Shown: positions 33,859 to 43,273 of the stretch, piece by piece
Position numbering within the stretch: position 1 is the stretch's first letter
Layout of the letters: the number at the start of each line of letters is the position of its first letter
NCBI RefSeq assembly: GCF_001269345.1
Contig: NZ_CXOP01000001.1
Location: forward strand, 186,001 to 250,000
Direction of reading: 5' to 3'
Length of the DNA: 64,000 nucleotides
From: Limnohabitans sp. 2KL-27
GTDB taxonomy: Bacteria; Pseudomonadota; Gammaproteobacteria; Burkholderiales; Burkholderiaceae_C
Made by a program: the position numbers and the translations under genes
The notes under the pieces: model-generated
The model's input: the letters and a program-made list of their open reading frames with translations, nothing else
What the model was told of the DNA's origin: nothing
The model's database searches: none

Positions 33859-36009
33859 TTATTGGGGTTTGGAAGGTGTGTTGGCACCCGGGACGCGCAC
33901 CTGATTTTCATCGGTGAACATGTCCACCACGCGGCAGTCGCCGCACATTTTCAGGCGCTCCAGGGCCGCGCCTTGGAACATGCTGTGCCCGGCCAGGCGG
34001 CCGAGCATGGCTTCGATGCCTTTGAGCGTGCCAAACGGTTTGCTGCAGCGGATGCAGGCGTAAGGGGGGCTGCCGTGCAAAACACGCACCTGGGTGCGCT
34101 CGGGCTGCAGCGACAAGCGAGGCTGCAGTGTGATCGCGTTTTCGGGGCAGGTCTTGGCACACAGGCCGCACTGCACACAGTTTTTCTCAACAAAACGAAG
34201 CTCGGGTTGCAGCGGGTTGTCTTGCAGCGCCGAAGAGGGGCATGCGCCCACGCAGCTGATGCACAGCGTGCACTTATTGGCATCGACCACGATGGTGCCC
34301 AGTGGGGAGCCGGCCGCTGGCAAGTCCAGGGCTTTGGGGCGACGGGTCTCGTCCATGGCCATCACGGGAGACTGGGCCATCAAGTGGTCGATGACCAGCT
34401 CCAGGTTGCTGCGCTTTTCGGCCTGCACCGCGTGGCGGGCTGAGATGGCCGGGCCAGTGGGCAGGCTGGCGGACTTGAGGCTGCGGGCGCACAGGCGCTG
34501 CAAATCACCATCCAAAGATGTGGCGGTTTTGGCTTCGATGAGCTGAAAATGCACGCCGGTGTAACCCAGGCCGTGGAGCAGGCTTTGCGCCACGGCCATT
34601 TGTTCCATGAGGGCTGCGCGGTATGGCGGCGCTTCTTCGTCGGTGAGCAAGACCAGGACTTGCCGTGCGCCATAGGCCACGGCCGAGAGCCACAGCTCCA
34701 TGCCCACACTGGCGGTGTGCCACAAAGCCACGGGCATCACGCGGGCCGGCACGCCTTGCATGACACCCAGCTGCGCACCGCGACCGAGTTCATCGATCAG
34801 AGCCTGGCCTTTTTCTTGGCTGTGCAACAGCAAGGCGGCATCGCGCCCGCCAGCAGCCTGGTAAGCCGAGAGCAATGCGCGGATCTTCGCGCCCTGCTCT
34901 GCCGGGCGCGGATAGGCGTAAGTCAGCGCGCCAGTAGGGCACGCCGTGGTGCACGCGCCGCAGCCCACGCACAAATTGGGGTTGACCACGATTTGCTGGC
35001 GGCTTTTGTCGGAGCGCACGGCTTCGGCCGAGCAGATGTCGATGCAAGCGCTGCAGCCGACTTGTTCGTTGCGGCTGTGCGCGCAGAGCTTTTGTTTGTA
35101 GGCAAAAAAGCGGGGCTTTTCAAACTCCCCGACCAGTTCGCGCACCTTCAGCAAGGTTGGCAGGTCTTGCCCGTCCCAGCGGAAGTAACCCTGAGGCAAA
35201 GCGTGCGAGGTGAAGGTGGGCGAGGCTGTTTCGCCACGCAAGTCCAGCACGACATCGAAGCGCTCGGTTTGCGGGCGGGCATCGCGCGAGAAATCGATCG
35301 CGCCGGCGGCTTCACACACCTTCACGCAGTCGCGGTGCGATGAGCAGCGCGACAGGTCCACTTGGTAATCGAGACCAATGGCCTGCTCGGGGCAGGCGGC
35401 CACGCAGGCGTTGCAGCGGGTGCACAGGTCCAGGTCAATCGGATTGCTCGCGTCCCACGACACCTCGAAAGCGCCCAGCCAACCTTGGAGCCCTTGCAGG
35501 CGCCCGGCCACCACCGGAAAACGGCGCTCTTGGCTGCCCCCGGCCTGGCCCGGGCCCTGGGCAAAAATCGTGACCTGCATCGCGTCGGCCAAGAGGGTGG
35601 CAGCGCGCTCGGCGTCATCGATGGGCCCGATGATGAGCACACGGCCTTCGCTTTTGTAGGTGACCGTCGGCACAGGTTCTGGCTCGGGCAAGCGGGCAGC
35701 GGCCAGCAAGGCAGCCATTTTGGGTGTGGCGTGCGCAGCCTCGTGGCCCCAGCCGCCGGTTTCGCGAATGTTGACAAAGCGAATGGGCGAAATCGCGCCT
35801 TCGGTTTGCTCGGCCAGCTCAGAAAACAGACGTTTTTCTTGGGTGCAGGCCACCACCACGGTCTCACCGGTTTTCACGGCTTTCTGGAATTGTCCGGCCT
35901 CACGTCGGCACAAGGTGGTGTGCAGTGTCAGGTCTTCACCCAGTGCTTGCCCCAGGGCTTGGGCTTGCAGGGGCATGGTTTGGTTGCAATTGCAAATCAG
36001 GGTGGTCAT
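33859..36009 (-). CDS. multi-cluster [4Fe-4S] polyferredoxin-like protein
   Basis: 716 residues from the ATG at 36009 (MTTLICNCNQTMPL). At least four ferredoxin-type groups are visible: CTRCNACVAACPEQA, CVGCGACTTACPTGAL, CTLCISCVGACPSSAL and CVQCGLCAKTCPENAI, plus CSACIDIC and further CxxC pairs near the C terminus. A central non-Fe-S domain (about residues 390-520) resembles the HdrA/CoB-like delta region (VLVLLTDEEAPPYRAAL). Genes of this kind occur beside TorD, DUF3305 and DUF3306 genes at formate dehydrogenase loci. An electron-transfer or maturation role is likely. The first 74 bp overlap the DUF3306 gene in another frame. Confidence 0.85.
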   Translation of the reverse strand: MTTLICNCNQTMPLQAQALGQALGEDLTLHTTLCRREAGQFQKAVKTGETVVVACTQEKRLFSELAEQTEGAISPIRFVNIRETGGWGHEAAHATPKMAALLAAARLPEPEPVPTVTYKSEGRVLIIGPIDDAERAATLLADAMQVTIFAQGPGQAGGSQERRFPVVAGRLQGLQGWLGAFEVSWDASNPIDLDLCTRCNACVAACPEQAIGLDYQVDLSRCSSHRDCVKVCEAAGAIDFSRDARPQTERFDVVLDLRGETASPTFTSHALPQGYFRWDGQDLPTLLKVRELVGEFEKPRFFAYKQKLCAHSRNEQVGCSACIDICSAEAVRSDKSRQQIVVNPNLCVGCGACTTACPTGALTYAYPRPAEQGAKIRALLSAYQAAGGRDAALLLHSQEKGQALIDELGRGAQLGVMQGVPARVMPVALWHTASVGMELWLSAVAYGARQVLVLLTDEEAPPYRAALMEQMAVAQSLLHGLGYTGVHFQLIEAKTATSLDGDLQRLCARSLKSASLPTGPAISARHAVQAEKRSNLELVIDHLMAQSPVMAMDETRRPKALDLPAAGSPLGTIVVDANKCTLCISCVGACPSSALQDNPLQPELRFVEKNCVQCGLCAKTCPENAITLQPRLSLQPERTQVRVLHGSPPYACIRCSKPFGTLKGIEAMLGRLAGHSMFQGAALERLKMCGDCRVVDMFTDENQVRVPGANTPSKPQ

Positions 36010-36625
36010 GTGCTGTCGTTTCGGAAGCTTGCAGCGCCGGTATGGGCTGCAGTGCCTGTGTCGTTGAGGATGGCGACTGTGCCACAAGTGGCGAGACTTG
36101 CGTCTCGTCGGGACTTTTTGCGTGGTTTTCCTGCGCCTCGCTGGCCTCGGTCTGCGGCGTGTCGGCTGGGTCTTTTTTGGGGAAGAGGTTCAACAGCTCG
36201 GCCCCGACCATTTTTTCGAGCATACCTGCAGGCAAAGGGTCTGGGGTGTTGTAGTCGCCAATGTAAATGTCCAAACCGTCCATCACATTGAAGTGCGGAT
36301 CGGTGAAGAGCTTCTTCATGGCGGCATTGCGCACCTCCCCAGGCACGCCTTGGCGCATGAAGGTCTGAAAATCAGAGGCCGGCGTGAGCCCTTGCACGTC
36401 GGCCATGGTGGGCAGCGCAGGCTGCGGCGCATCGGCCGGCAAGGGGGCCTCGGCGGTGACCGTGCGGCCTGGCACTGGGTGCGGCGGCGGTGCATCGGGC
36501 CCAAGCCCGGAGGGCGAAGCTTCCTTTGCAGGCGCAACCCGCGGCACAGACTCTGGCGGCGGAGCTTCTCCCGGCTCCAGGCCCTGCTTGCGGCGAGACC
36601 AACGGCTGAAAAAGTTGTCGCTCAT
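35936..36625 (-). CDS. DUF3306 family protein
   Basis: 229 residues from the ATG at 36625 (MSDNFFSRWSRRKQGLEPGE), which overlaps the DUF3305 stop by 4 bp. The FFSRWSRRK start, then PTMADVQGLTPASDFQTFM and VRNAAMKKLFTDPHFNVMDG (about residues 101-120), are the family signature. Most of the rest is Pro/Ala/Glu-rich linker. The C-terminal 24 codons overlap the start of the polyferredoxin gene. Function is unknown; the family co-occurs with formate dehydrogenase accessory genes, so a maturation role is inferred from neighbourhood only. Confidence 0.85.
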   Translation of the reverse strand: MSDNFFSRWSRRKQGLEPGEAPPPESVPRVAPAKEASPSGLGPDAPPPHPVPGRTVTAEAPLPADAPQPALPTMADVQGLTPASDFQTFMRQGVPGEVRNAAMKKLFTDPHFNVMDGLDIYIGDYNTPDPLPAGMLEKMVGAELLNLFPKKDPADTPQTEASEAQENHAKSPDETQVSPLVAQSPSSTTQALQPIPALQASETTAHDHPDLQLQPNHAPASPSPGASTG

Positions 36626-37179
36626 GCGTCCGGCCTTGCGCCTTTGCGTTTGCTGTCGGTGCTGACCGAGACGGGTTGACCAAAACGGTCTGTCAGGCGC
36701 TGGAAACTTTGGGGGCGCTGGCGCTTTTTTTCTTCGGGCACAAAGTGCTGCTCGGCAAAGCTGTGCATCCAGGCCACGACATCGGCGGGGGCAGGAATGG
36801 TCTCCACGGTTTCCTGTGCGTCCAGCCAACGGCCAGCGTCGTGGTAACTCAGGCTCACGGCTTGCGGCACAGCCATCGGCTCGCTGCCGTCTTGCCCATC
36901 GATGAGACGCCACATGACAAAGTAGCAAGGTGTGGGCGATGTGGCGTTGAGCCAGTAACCTTCCGCGTCGTCGGTGAACAGCGTCACTGGCCAGCCCGGA
37001 TAAAGCCAGAGCGACTCGGCCCCAGATTGGCGCAGGCTGCGCGGGTCTGTGCCAAAGCCCGCCTCGTTGGGCACCACATCGGCCAATATCCAACGCCAAG
37101 CTTGCCAACGCGCCATCGGGCCTTGTACCGCCTCGCGGCGCATCAGAACTGCCACATCAATTTGTGGACGTGAAGACAT
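36622..37179 (-). CDS. DUF3305 family protein
   Basis: 185 residues from the ATG at 37179; a TTG two codons upstream is possible. DVAVLMRREAVQGPMARWQAWRW-like start (about residues 8-30, with the W-Q-x-W-R-W motif), LYPGWPVTLFTDDAEGYWLN and YFVMWRLIDG match the family. The C terminus is basic. It is the first gene of the DUF3305-DUF3306-polyferredoxin-TorD run, which begins 29 bp after the histidine kinase stop. It is a conserved but uncharacterised partner of formate dehydrogenase accessory clusters. Confidence 0.85.
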   Translation of the reverse strand: MSSRPQIDVAVLMRREAVQGPMARWQAWRWILADVVPNEAGFGTDPRSLRQSGAESLWLYPGWPVTLFTDDAEGYWLNATSPTPCYFVMWRLIDGQDGSEPMAVPQAVSLSYHDAGRWLDAQETVETIPAPADVVAWMHSFAEQHFVPEEKKRQRPQSFQRLTDRFGQPVSVSTDSKRKGARPDA

Positions 37180-37208
37180 GGACAAACCACCTTTGGCGAA
37201 TTGAAGGC

Positions 37209-38693
37209 TCAGGAACCCAACACATACTTGAATGAGGGCAAAGCAAGCAAGAATACCGTACCTTGGCCCGCCTCGCTCTCAAAGCTCAAACGCCCCCCAT
37301 GTGATTCCACAATGGATTGACTCAGCCACAAGCCCACACCCATGCCTTGGGATTTGGAGGTCTTGAACAGCGCAAAGACATCCTGCTTCTGGGTCCCATC
37401 GATGCCACAACCATTGTCGGCAATCCGCAGCTCAACCCAGTTGGAGCGCACTTCCCCGGAAATGACAATGCGGGAGGGCTGGCCTGGTTTTTCGACCAAC
37501 GCATCGATCGCGTTGTTCAACAAATTGAGCACCACTTGCTGCAACTGGGTGGCATCGCCCGTCAACATCAAGGGCTCGGTCAGCTTGATGTCGAACGCGA
37601 TGTCCGAACGCTTGGCGTGGGCATTCACGATGTTGACCACATCGCGCACCGCTTGGGCCAGGTCGAGCCGGGCATATTCCCCCCTGCCGGTCGCAAACAT
37701 GCTGCGCAAGGCACGGATGATGGCAGCAGCATGGCGGGTATCCTCCCGAATCAGATCGGCCAGCTTGTGGGCCTCGGCCAGAGCTGCTTGGGGATCGCGA
37801 TTGCGCTGCAGATGCGACTCGATCAGCTCGGTTTTGAGCACAATGGTGGTGAGCGGCTGATTCAGTTCGTGGGCGATGCTGGCCACCAGCGCCCCCATGC
37901 CCGCCGACTTGTTGGACAGCGTCAACTGGCGGATGATTTCTTCGCGCTCACTGAGCAGCGTGGACAAATCTTGGGAGTGTTGACGAAGGAGGCTCGAACG
38001 CTCCTGCTCGCGCGCCAGACCTTGCTCGGCACGAATTTGCGCTTTGTGCATGTGGTCCACAAAAATTTGCATGAAGCCCACACTGAGCATGGTGACCGCG
38101 ACAAACTGCCCCGCAAACACCACCGCCTGATCCCAAGACATGTCATACAAATCCGCCGCACCCCAACCGCCCAGTATGGCAACCGTCTTGATGCCCAATG
38201 TGAGCACCAGCAGCCACCCGGCCGACTGCACAGCACGGGAGCCAAAAGGGTCGTGTGTGGTGGCAATGCGCCGACCCGACACCACGTACTCCAGGCAATT
38301 GAGGGTGTAGAACCCGTAAAAAAGCAGGATCACGCCAGCTTCAGAACCGCCCGAAAAATAATAGCCATAGGTGACCAACAGGTAAGCGCCATTGAACGCC
38401 GCCATGCCCCACAACCAGAGGCGATCAGCTGGACCATCCAGGGAGCGCAAGGCAACTTGGCGCCCAAAATTGCCCAGCGCCATGAGCAGTACACCCCAAA
38501 AGACCACCGCAGCGGTGGGCAAAATGCCACGACTGCCCAGCACCAACACCCCCACCGCGCTGGAGAGGCCCGAGACACTCCACAAGGTGACCAGGCCACT
38601 GCGGTAGCGCGCCATGCCGTACCAGATGGCCGAATGCAGCATCAGGTAGAGAAAAGCATCCATCCAAAAGATGGCTTGCACGTCGATGTTCAA
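37209..38693 (-). CDS. membrane-bound sensor histidine kinase (no adjacent response regulator)
   Basis: The frame is open to a TTG at 38834, but this overlaps the upstream gene by 62 bp. I prefer the TTG at 38693 (preceded by GGGGA) or the ATG at 38663, giving about 494 residues. Six to seven membrane helices form the N-terminal sensor. The dimerisation box is SIAHELNQPLTTIV with the phosphorylated His. ATP-binding motifs are QVVLNLLNNAIDAL (N box), IADNGCGID (G1) and SQGMGVGLWLS (G2). HELNQPL is typical of kinases paired with LuxR-type regulators, but none is encoded nearby. It lies 79 bp after the soluble formate dehydrogenase gene. Confidence 0.88.
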   Translation of the reverse strand: MNIDVQAIFWMDAFLYLMLHSAIWYGMARYRSGLVTLWSVSGLSSAVGVLVLGSRGILPTAAVVFWGVLLMALGNFGRQVALRSLDGPADRLWLWGMAAFNGAYLLVTYGYYFSGGSEAGVILLFYGFYTLNCLEYVVSGRRIATTHDPFGSRAVQSAGWLLVLTLGIKTVAILGGWGAADLYDMSWDQAVVFAGQFVAVTMLSVGFMQIFVDHMHKAQIRAEQGLAREQERSSLLRQHSQDLSTLLSEREEIIRQLTLSNKSAGMGALVASIAHELNQPLTTIVLKTELIESHLQRNRDPQAALAEAHKLADLIREDTRHAAAIIRALRSMFATGRGEYARLDLAQAVRDVVNIVNAHAKRSDIAFDIKLTEPLMLTGDATQLQQVVLNLLNNAIDALVEKPGQPSRIVISGEVRSNWVELRIADNGCGIDGTQKQDVFALFKTSKSQGMGVGLWLSQSIVESHGGRLSFESEAGQGTVFLLALPSFKYVLGS

Positions 38694-38772
38694 GTGAAAT
38701 TCCCCGACCTGAATCTGTGGAGGGCTTGGGTGCCCCACAAACTGTGCAGAACCCAAGACGGTCAGCGCAGGA

Positions 38773-41559
38773 TTATGAAGGCTGTAGTGCAGAGACTTGT
38801 ACAGCGCAGTACTTGAACTCCGGGATCTTGCCAAACGGGTCCAACGCCGAATTGGTCAGCAAGTTAGCCGCCGCCTCTTGGTAGGCAAACGGGATGAACA
38901 CCGTGCCCTCAGGCGTGCCATCGTCACATCGCAGTTGCAGCGCCACCTGACCCCGGCGCGATGCAATGCGCACGCGCTGCCCGGCCTGCAGGCCCAGTCG
39001 ACCGAGATCAACGCTGCACATGGACGCCGTGGCTGCAGGCTCCAGCGCATCGAGCACGGTGGCGCGCCGCGTCATGCTGCCGGTGTGCCAATGCTCCAGT
39101 TGACGCCCGGTGATCAACACCATCGGGTACTCGGCATCGGGCTGTTCGTTGGCCGGGATCAGGCTGGCCGTCATGATCCGCACACGGCCATCTGCCGTCG
39201 GGAAATGGTCATGGAATACGATGGGCTGGCCCGGATCGTCGGCGCTCACACAGGGGTAAGTGACCGAGCCCGCGTTCAGGCGCGCCCAGTCGATGCCGCC
39301 AATCGCCGGGGCCATGGCCTGGCGCATTTCTTCATAGACCTCGGCCACACCCTCGTGTGCGCCTGCGTATTGCCAGTTGAGACCCATGCGTTGGGCGATT
39401 TGCTGGATGATCCACAAATCAGGCTTGGCATCGCCCGGCGGCTGCACGGCCTGGCGGCCCATTTGCACCGTGCGGTCGGTGTTGCTCACGGTGCCGGTCT
39501 TTTCGGGCCAGGCGCTGGCTGGCAGCACCACATCGGCCAGCCAAGCGGTTTCGGTCAAAAAGATGTCCTGCACCACCAAGTGCTGCAAGCTGGCCAGCGC
39601 GTGTCGGGCGTGGTTCAGGTCCGGGTCGCTCATGGCCGGGTTCTCGCCCATGATGTACATGCCCCTGACCTTGTGCGGGTCACTGTCGGGGGCGAGCGCC
39701 TTGTGCATGATTTCGACCACGGTGTAGCCGGGCTGGTCGTCGAGCCTCGTCCCCCAAAATTTTTCGAACCAGTCGTGCGCCGACGGGTCGGTGACGCGCT
39801 GGTAGTTGGGGTACATCATCGGGATCAGGCCCGCGTCGCTCGCGCCTTGCACATTGTTTTGGCCGCGCAGCGGGTGCAGACCCGTGCCGGGGCGGCCAAT
39901 CTGGCCCGTGATGCTGGCCAGCGCGATCAGGCAGCGCACGTTGTCGGTGCCGTGCACATGCTGACTCACGCCCATGCCCCACAAAATCATGGCAGCTTTG
40001 GCTGTGGCATAGGCCCGCGCCACCTCGCGGAGGGTGTCGGCCGGGATGCCGCAAACCGCGCTCATGGCCTCGGGCGTGAAGTCCTGCACATGGGCCTTGA
40101 GTTCGGCCACGTTGTCGGCACGGTCACGCAAGAAAGTTTCGTCGCACAGGTTCTCGGTCACGATGACGTGCAGCATCGCATTGAGCAGCGCCACGTCGGT
40201 GTCGGCTTTGAACTGCAAAGTGCGCCAAGTGTGGCGGCCGATGTCGGTGATGCGCGGGTCGGCCAGCACGATGCGCGTGCCGCGCTGGGCGGCGTTCTTC
40301 ATCCAGGTGGCCGCCACCGGGTGGTTGCTGGTGGGGTTGGAGCCAATGACGATGATCAGGTCTGAATGCTCGACATCGCGCACCGGGTTGCTCACTGCGC
40401 CAGAGCCCACACCTTCGAGCAAGGCCGCCACGCTGGACGCGTGGCACAGGCGGGTGCAATGGTCCACGTTGTTGCTGCCAAAGCCGGTGCGCACCAACTT
40501 CTGGAACAGGTAAGCCTCTTCGTTGCTGCCTTTGGCTGAGCCAAAACCGGCGAGTGACTTGGGGCCGTGTTGCTGGCGCAAGGTGTTGAGCGGCTGGGTG
40601 GCCAGGTCGAGCGCTTCTTCCCAAGTGGCTTCACGAAAGACTTCGCGCCAGTCGGTGTGGCCATCGATCAGGCCCAGGTCTTTGGCCACGCCTGGCTTTC
40701 GGATCAGCGGCTGGGTGATGCGGTCCGGGCTGTGGATGTAGTCCATGCCAAATCGGCCCTTGACACACAAACGCCCTTCGTTGGCCGGGCCTTCGCGCCC
40801 CTTCACACTGATGATTTTTTCGTCCTTGACCTGGTAAGTGACCAGACAACCCACGCCACAAAACGGACACACCGAGTCGACTTCGCGGTCCACTTTTTGC
40901 GGACCCATGTGGCTCTTGGGCATGAGCGCCCCCGTCGGGCAGGCCTGCACGCATTCGCCGCAACCCACACAACTGCTGCCCCCCATCGGGTCGGCCAAGT
41001 CAAACACCACCTGCGTGTGCGCGCCCCGAAATGCCAGGCCAATCACATCGTTGACCTGCAGGTCGCGGCAAGCACGTTCACAGCGGTTGCACTGGATGCA
41101 AGCGTCCAGATTCACGGCCATGGCTGGGTGCGACAGGTCGGCGGACACCGCCTCGCGGCGCAATTGAGCCAATGCCGGGCGCACCTGCACCCCGTGGTGT
41201 TCGGCCCATTGGCTCAGTTCGCCATGCGGGGCTTCGGCGCGGTCGTCCAGCCATTTGTAGCCCTGCTCGGGCAGATCGGCCAACAGCATCTCGAGCACCA
41301 TTTTTTGGCTTTTGACCGCACGTTCGCTGTTCGTTTGCACCTGCATGCCGGGCGTGGCGCTGCGGCAGCAGCTGGGGGCCAGCGTGCGCTCGCCTTGCAC
41401 TTCGACCACGCAGGCGCGGCAGTTGCCGTCAGGGGCCAGGCCCTCCTTGTGGCACAGATGCGGGATGGCGATGCCCAGCTCTTTGGCGATTTTGAAAATG
41501 CTTTGGCCGGCTGGTGCCTCGACGCTTTGCCCGTTGAGGGTGAATTGAACGGTGCTCAT
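38773..41559 (-). CDS. NAD-dependent formate dehydrogenase alpha subunit (soluble)
   Basis: 928 residues from the ATG at 41559 (MSTVQFTLNGQSVEAPAG). It starts with a [2Fe-2S] domain (Cys36, 47, 50, 64), then NuoG-like ferredoxin groups (CIQCNRCERAC, CVGCGECVQACPTG), then the molybdopterin domain with CPFCGVGC (about residues 231-238). VDHCTRLCHASSVA holds active-site Cys372, encoded by TGC. There is no export signal, so it is cytoplasmic. With the NuoEF-like subunit it would oxidise formate to CO2 and reduce NAD+. It overlaps that gene by 4 bp, and both follow boxA. Similar enzymes include FdsA/FdhF-type cytosolic formate dehydrogenases. Confidence 0.93.
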   Translation of the reverse strand: MSTVQFTLNGQSVEAPAGQSIFKIAKELGIAIPHLCHKEGLAPDGNCRACVVEVQGERTLAPSCCRSATPGMQVQTNSERAVKSQKMVLEMLLADLPEQGYKWLDDRAEAPHGELSQWAEHHGVQVRPALAQLRREAVSADLSHPAMAVNLDACIQCNRCERACRDLQVNDVIGLAFRGAHTQVVFDLADPMGGSSCVGCGECVQACPTGALMPKSHMGPQKVDREVDSVCPFCGVGCLVTYQVKDEKIISVKGREGPANEGRLCVKGRFGMDYIHSPDRITQPLIRKPGVAKDLGLIDGHTDWREVFREATWEEALDLATQPLNTLRQQHGPKSLAGFGSAKGSNEEAYLFQKLVRTGFGSNNVDHCTRLCHASSVAALLEGVGSGAVSNPVRDVEHSDLIIVIGSNPTSNHPVAATWMKNAAQRGTRIVLADPRITDIGRHTWRTLQFKADTDVALLNAMLHVIVTENLCDETFLRDRADNVAELKAHVQDFTPEAMSAVCGIPADTLREVARAYATAKAAMILWGMGVSQHVHGTDNVRCLIALASITGQIGRPGTGLHPLRGQNNVQGASDAGLIPMMYPNYQRVTDPSAHDWFEKFWGTRLDDQPGYTVVEIMHKALAPDSDPHKVRGMYIMGENPAMSDPDLNHARHALASLQHLVVQDIFLTETAWLADVVLPASAWPEKTGTVSNTDRTVQMGRQAVQPPGDAKPDLWIIQQIAQRMGLNWQYAGAHEGVAEVYEEMRQAMAPAIGGIDWARLNAGSVTYPCVSADDPGQPIVFHDHFPTADGRVRIMTASLIPANEQPDAEYPMVLITGRQLEHWHTGSMTRRATVLDALEPAATASMCSVDLGRLGLQAGQRVRIASRRGQVALQLRCDDGTPEGTVFIPFAYQEAAANLLTNSALDPFGKIPEFKYCAVQVSALQPS

Positions 41560-43268
41560 GCTGGTGCCCCCACTTCGTGCGGGAAATACTGCAGCACACA
41601 CCGGATCGGGTTGGGCGCGGCCTGTCCCAGACCGCAAATCGACGCGTCGCCCATCACCTGCGCCAAGTCTTGCAAGGTGTCGGCATCCCAAACTGGGGCG
41701 GTCATGAGTTGCGCGGCTTTGTCGGTGCCCACGCGACAAGGCGTGCACTGGCCGCAGCTTTCGTGCGCAAAAAAGCGCATCACGTTCAGGGCCGCTTCGC
41801 GGGCGCTGTCGTGCTGGCTGAGCACCATCACGGCCGCCGAGCCGATGAAGCAACCGTGCGTTTGCAGCGTGTCAAAGTCCAGCGGCACATCGGCCAGCCG
41901 CGCGGGCAAGATGCCGCCGCTGGCACCACCGGGCAGGTAGGCGTAAAGCGTGTGCTCCTCGGCCATACCGCCGCAATATTCATCTACCAACTCGCGCAGG
42001 GTGATGCCTGCGGGCGCGAGCTTGACGCCCGGGTGCTTGACGCGCCCGCTCACGCTGAAGCGGCGCAAGCCTTTTCGGCCATGCCGCCCTTGCGATGCAA
42101 AACTGTCCGCGCCCTGCTCCAACAGTTCGCGAATCCAGTACAAGGTCTCGAAATTGTGTTCCAGTGTCGGTCGACCAAACAGGCCCACCTCGGCGATGTA
42201 GGGTGGGCGCATGCGCGGCTCGCCCCGTTTGCCTTCGATGCTCTCAATCATGGCGGACTCTTCGCCGCAGATGTACGCGCCCGCGCCCCGGCGCAGTTCG
42301 ATGCGTGGCAAGGCGCAAGGCGGCTTGGCCTGCAATGCAGCGATTTCTTGCGTGAGCAAGACACGCGCTTCGTGGTACTCGTCGCGCAGGTAAATGTAGA
42401 CCGCCTCGCAACCCACCACGCTGGCGGCAATCAGCACGCCTTCCAGAAAACGGTGCGGGTCGGCCTCTAAACAGGTGCGGTCCTTGAAGGTGCCGGGCTC
42501 GCCCTCGTCGATGTTCACCGCCATCAGACGTGGGCCGGGCTGGCTGCGCACGATGCGCCATTTGCGCCCGGCCGGGAAACCCGCGCCACCCAAACCCCGC
42601 AGGCCCGAAGACTCCAGGCACTGGATGACCGATTCATGGTCCTTAATACCGGCCGCTACCTGCATTGCCAGTTGGTAACCGCCCGATTGCCGATAAGCCT
42701 CCAGCCGAATGGCCTCTGGCAAAGGATGGGGCGACGTTTGCTGTGCGACCACCCGCTCGGTCACGGTCTGCACCGTGGCTTGCGCCACGGCCTGCTGGCC
42801 GACCTGCGCGGCAGGCGCCTGCTCGCAACGTCCCAAACAAGGCACAGGCACCACTTTCACGTCCAGCAAATCGTTTTGCAATTGACGCAGCAGCGTGTCG
42901 CTGCCCGCCAGGCTGCAGCTCAGGCTGTCGCACACCCGCACGGTGATCCGTGGCGCGGTTGCCTCGTCTTTCAGGATCTCGAAGTGGTGGTAGAAAGAAG
43001 CGACCTCGAACACCTCGACCACCGACAGGCGCATTTCGGCGGCCAAGGCCACGATGTGGCGCTCGAACAGGCCGTGGAAGTGGTCGTTGAGCACATGCAG
43101 GTGTTCGATCAGCAGGTCCCGGCGGTGGCCGTCTTTGGGCGGCAGGCCGATGAGGGTGCGCACCTCAGCGCGGGCCTCATCCGAGGCCTGGCGGCCTTTC
43201 AATTGGGCGCGGGGCTGGCGCAGTTGCTGGCGAACCTGGTCCAGGCCAATGTGGGTAGCGTTCGCCAT
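41556..43268 (-). CDS. NAD-dependent formate dehydrogenase beta subunit (NuoE-NuoF fusion)
   Basis: 570 residues from the ATG at 43268. The N-terminal part (about 1-170) is NuoE-like with a thioredoxin-type [2Fe-2S] site: CDSLSC and, about 35 residues on, CLGRC. The remainder is NuoF-like: GLRGLGGAGFPAGRKW binds NADH, NIDEGEPGTFKDR lies near FMN, and SCGQCTPCRVG with a later Cys (SICGLGQ) ligates [4Fe-4S]. It carries electrons from the catalytic subunit to NAD+. In FdsGBA-type enzymes NuoE and NuoF parts are separate; here they are one chain. It begins 5 bp after the boxA stop, so it is almost certainly in the box operon. Confidence 0.92.
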   Translation of the reverse strand: MANATHIGLDQVRQQLRQPRAQLKGRQASDEARAEVRTLIGLPPKDGHRRDLLIEHLHVLNDHFHGLFERHIVALAAEMRLSVVEVFEVASFYHHFEILKDEATAPRITVRVCDSLSCSLAGSDTLLRQLQNDLLDVKVVPVPCLGRCEQAPAAQVGQQAVAQATVQTVTERVVAQQTSPHPLPEAIRLEAYRQSGGYQLAMQVAAGIKDHESVIQCLESSGLRGLGGAGFPAGRKWRIVRSQPGPRLMAVNIDEGEPGTFKDRTCLEADPHRFLEGVLIAASVVGCEAVYIYLRDEYHEARVLLTQEIAALQAKPPCALPRIELRRGAGAYICGEESAMIESIEGKRGEPRMRPPYIAEVGLFGRPTLEHNFETLYWIRELLEQGADSFASQGRHGRKGLRRFSVSGRVKHPGVKLAPAGITLRELVDEYCGGMAEEHTLYAYLPGGASGGILPARLADVPLDFDTLQTHGCFIGSAAVMVLSQHDSAREAALNVMRFFAHESCGQCTPCRVGTDKAAQLMTAPVWDADTLQDLAQVMGDASICGLGQAAPNPIRCVLQYFPHEVGAPA

Positions 43269-43273
43269 GTTGT

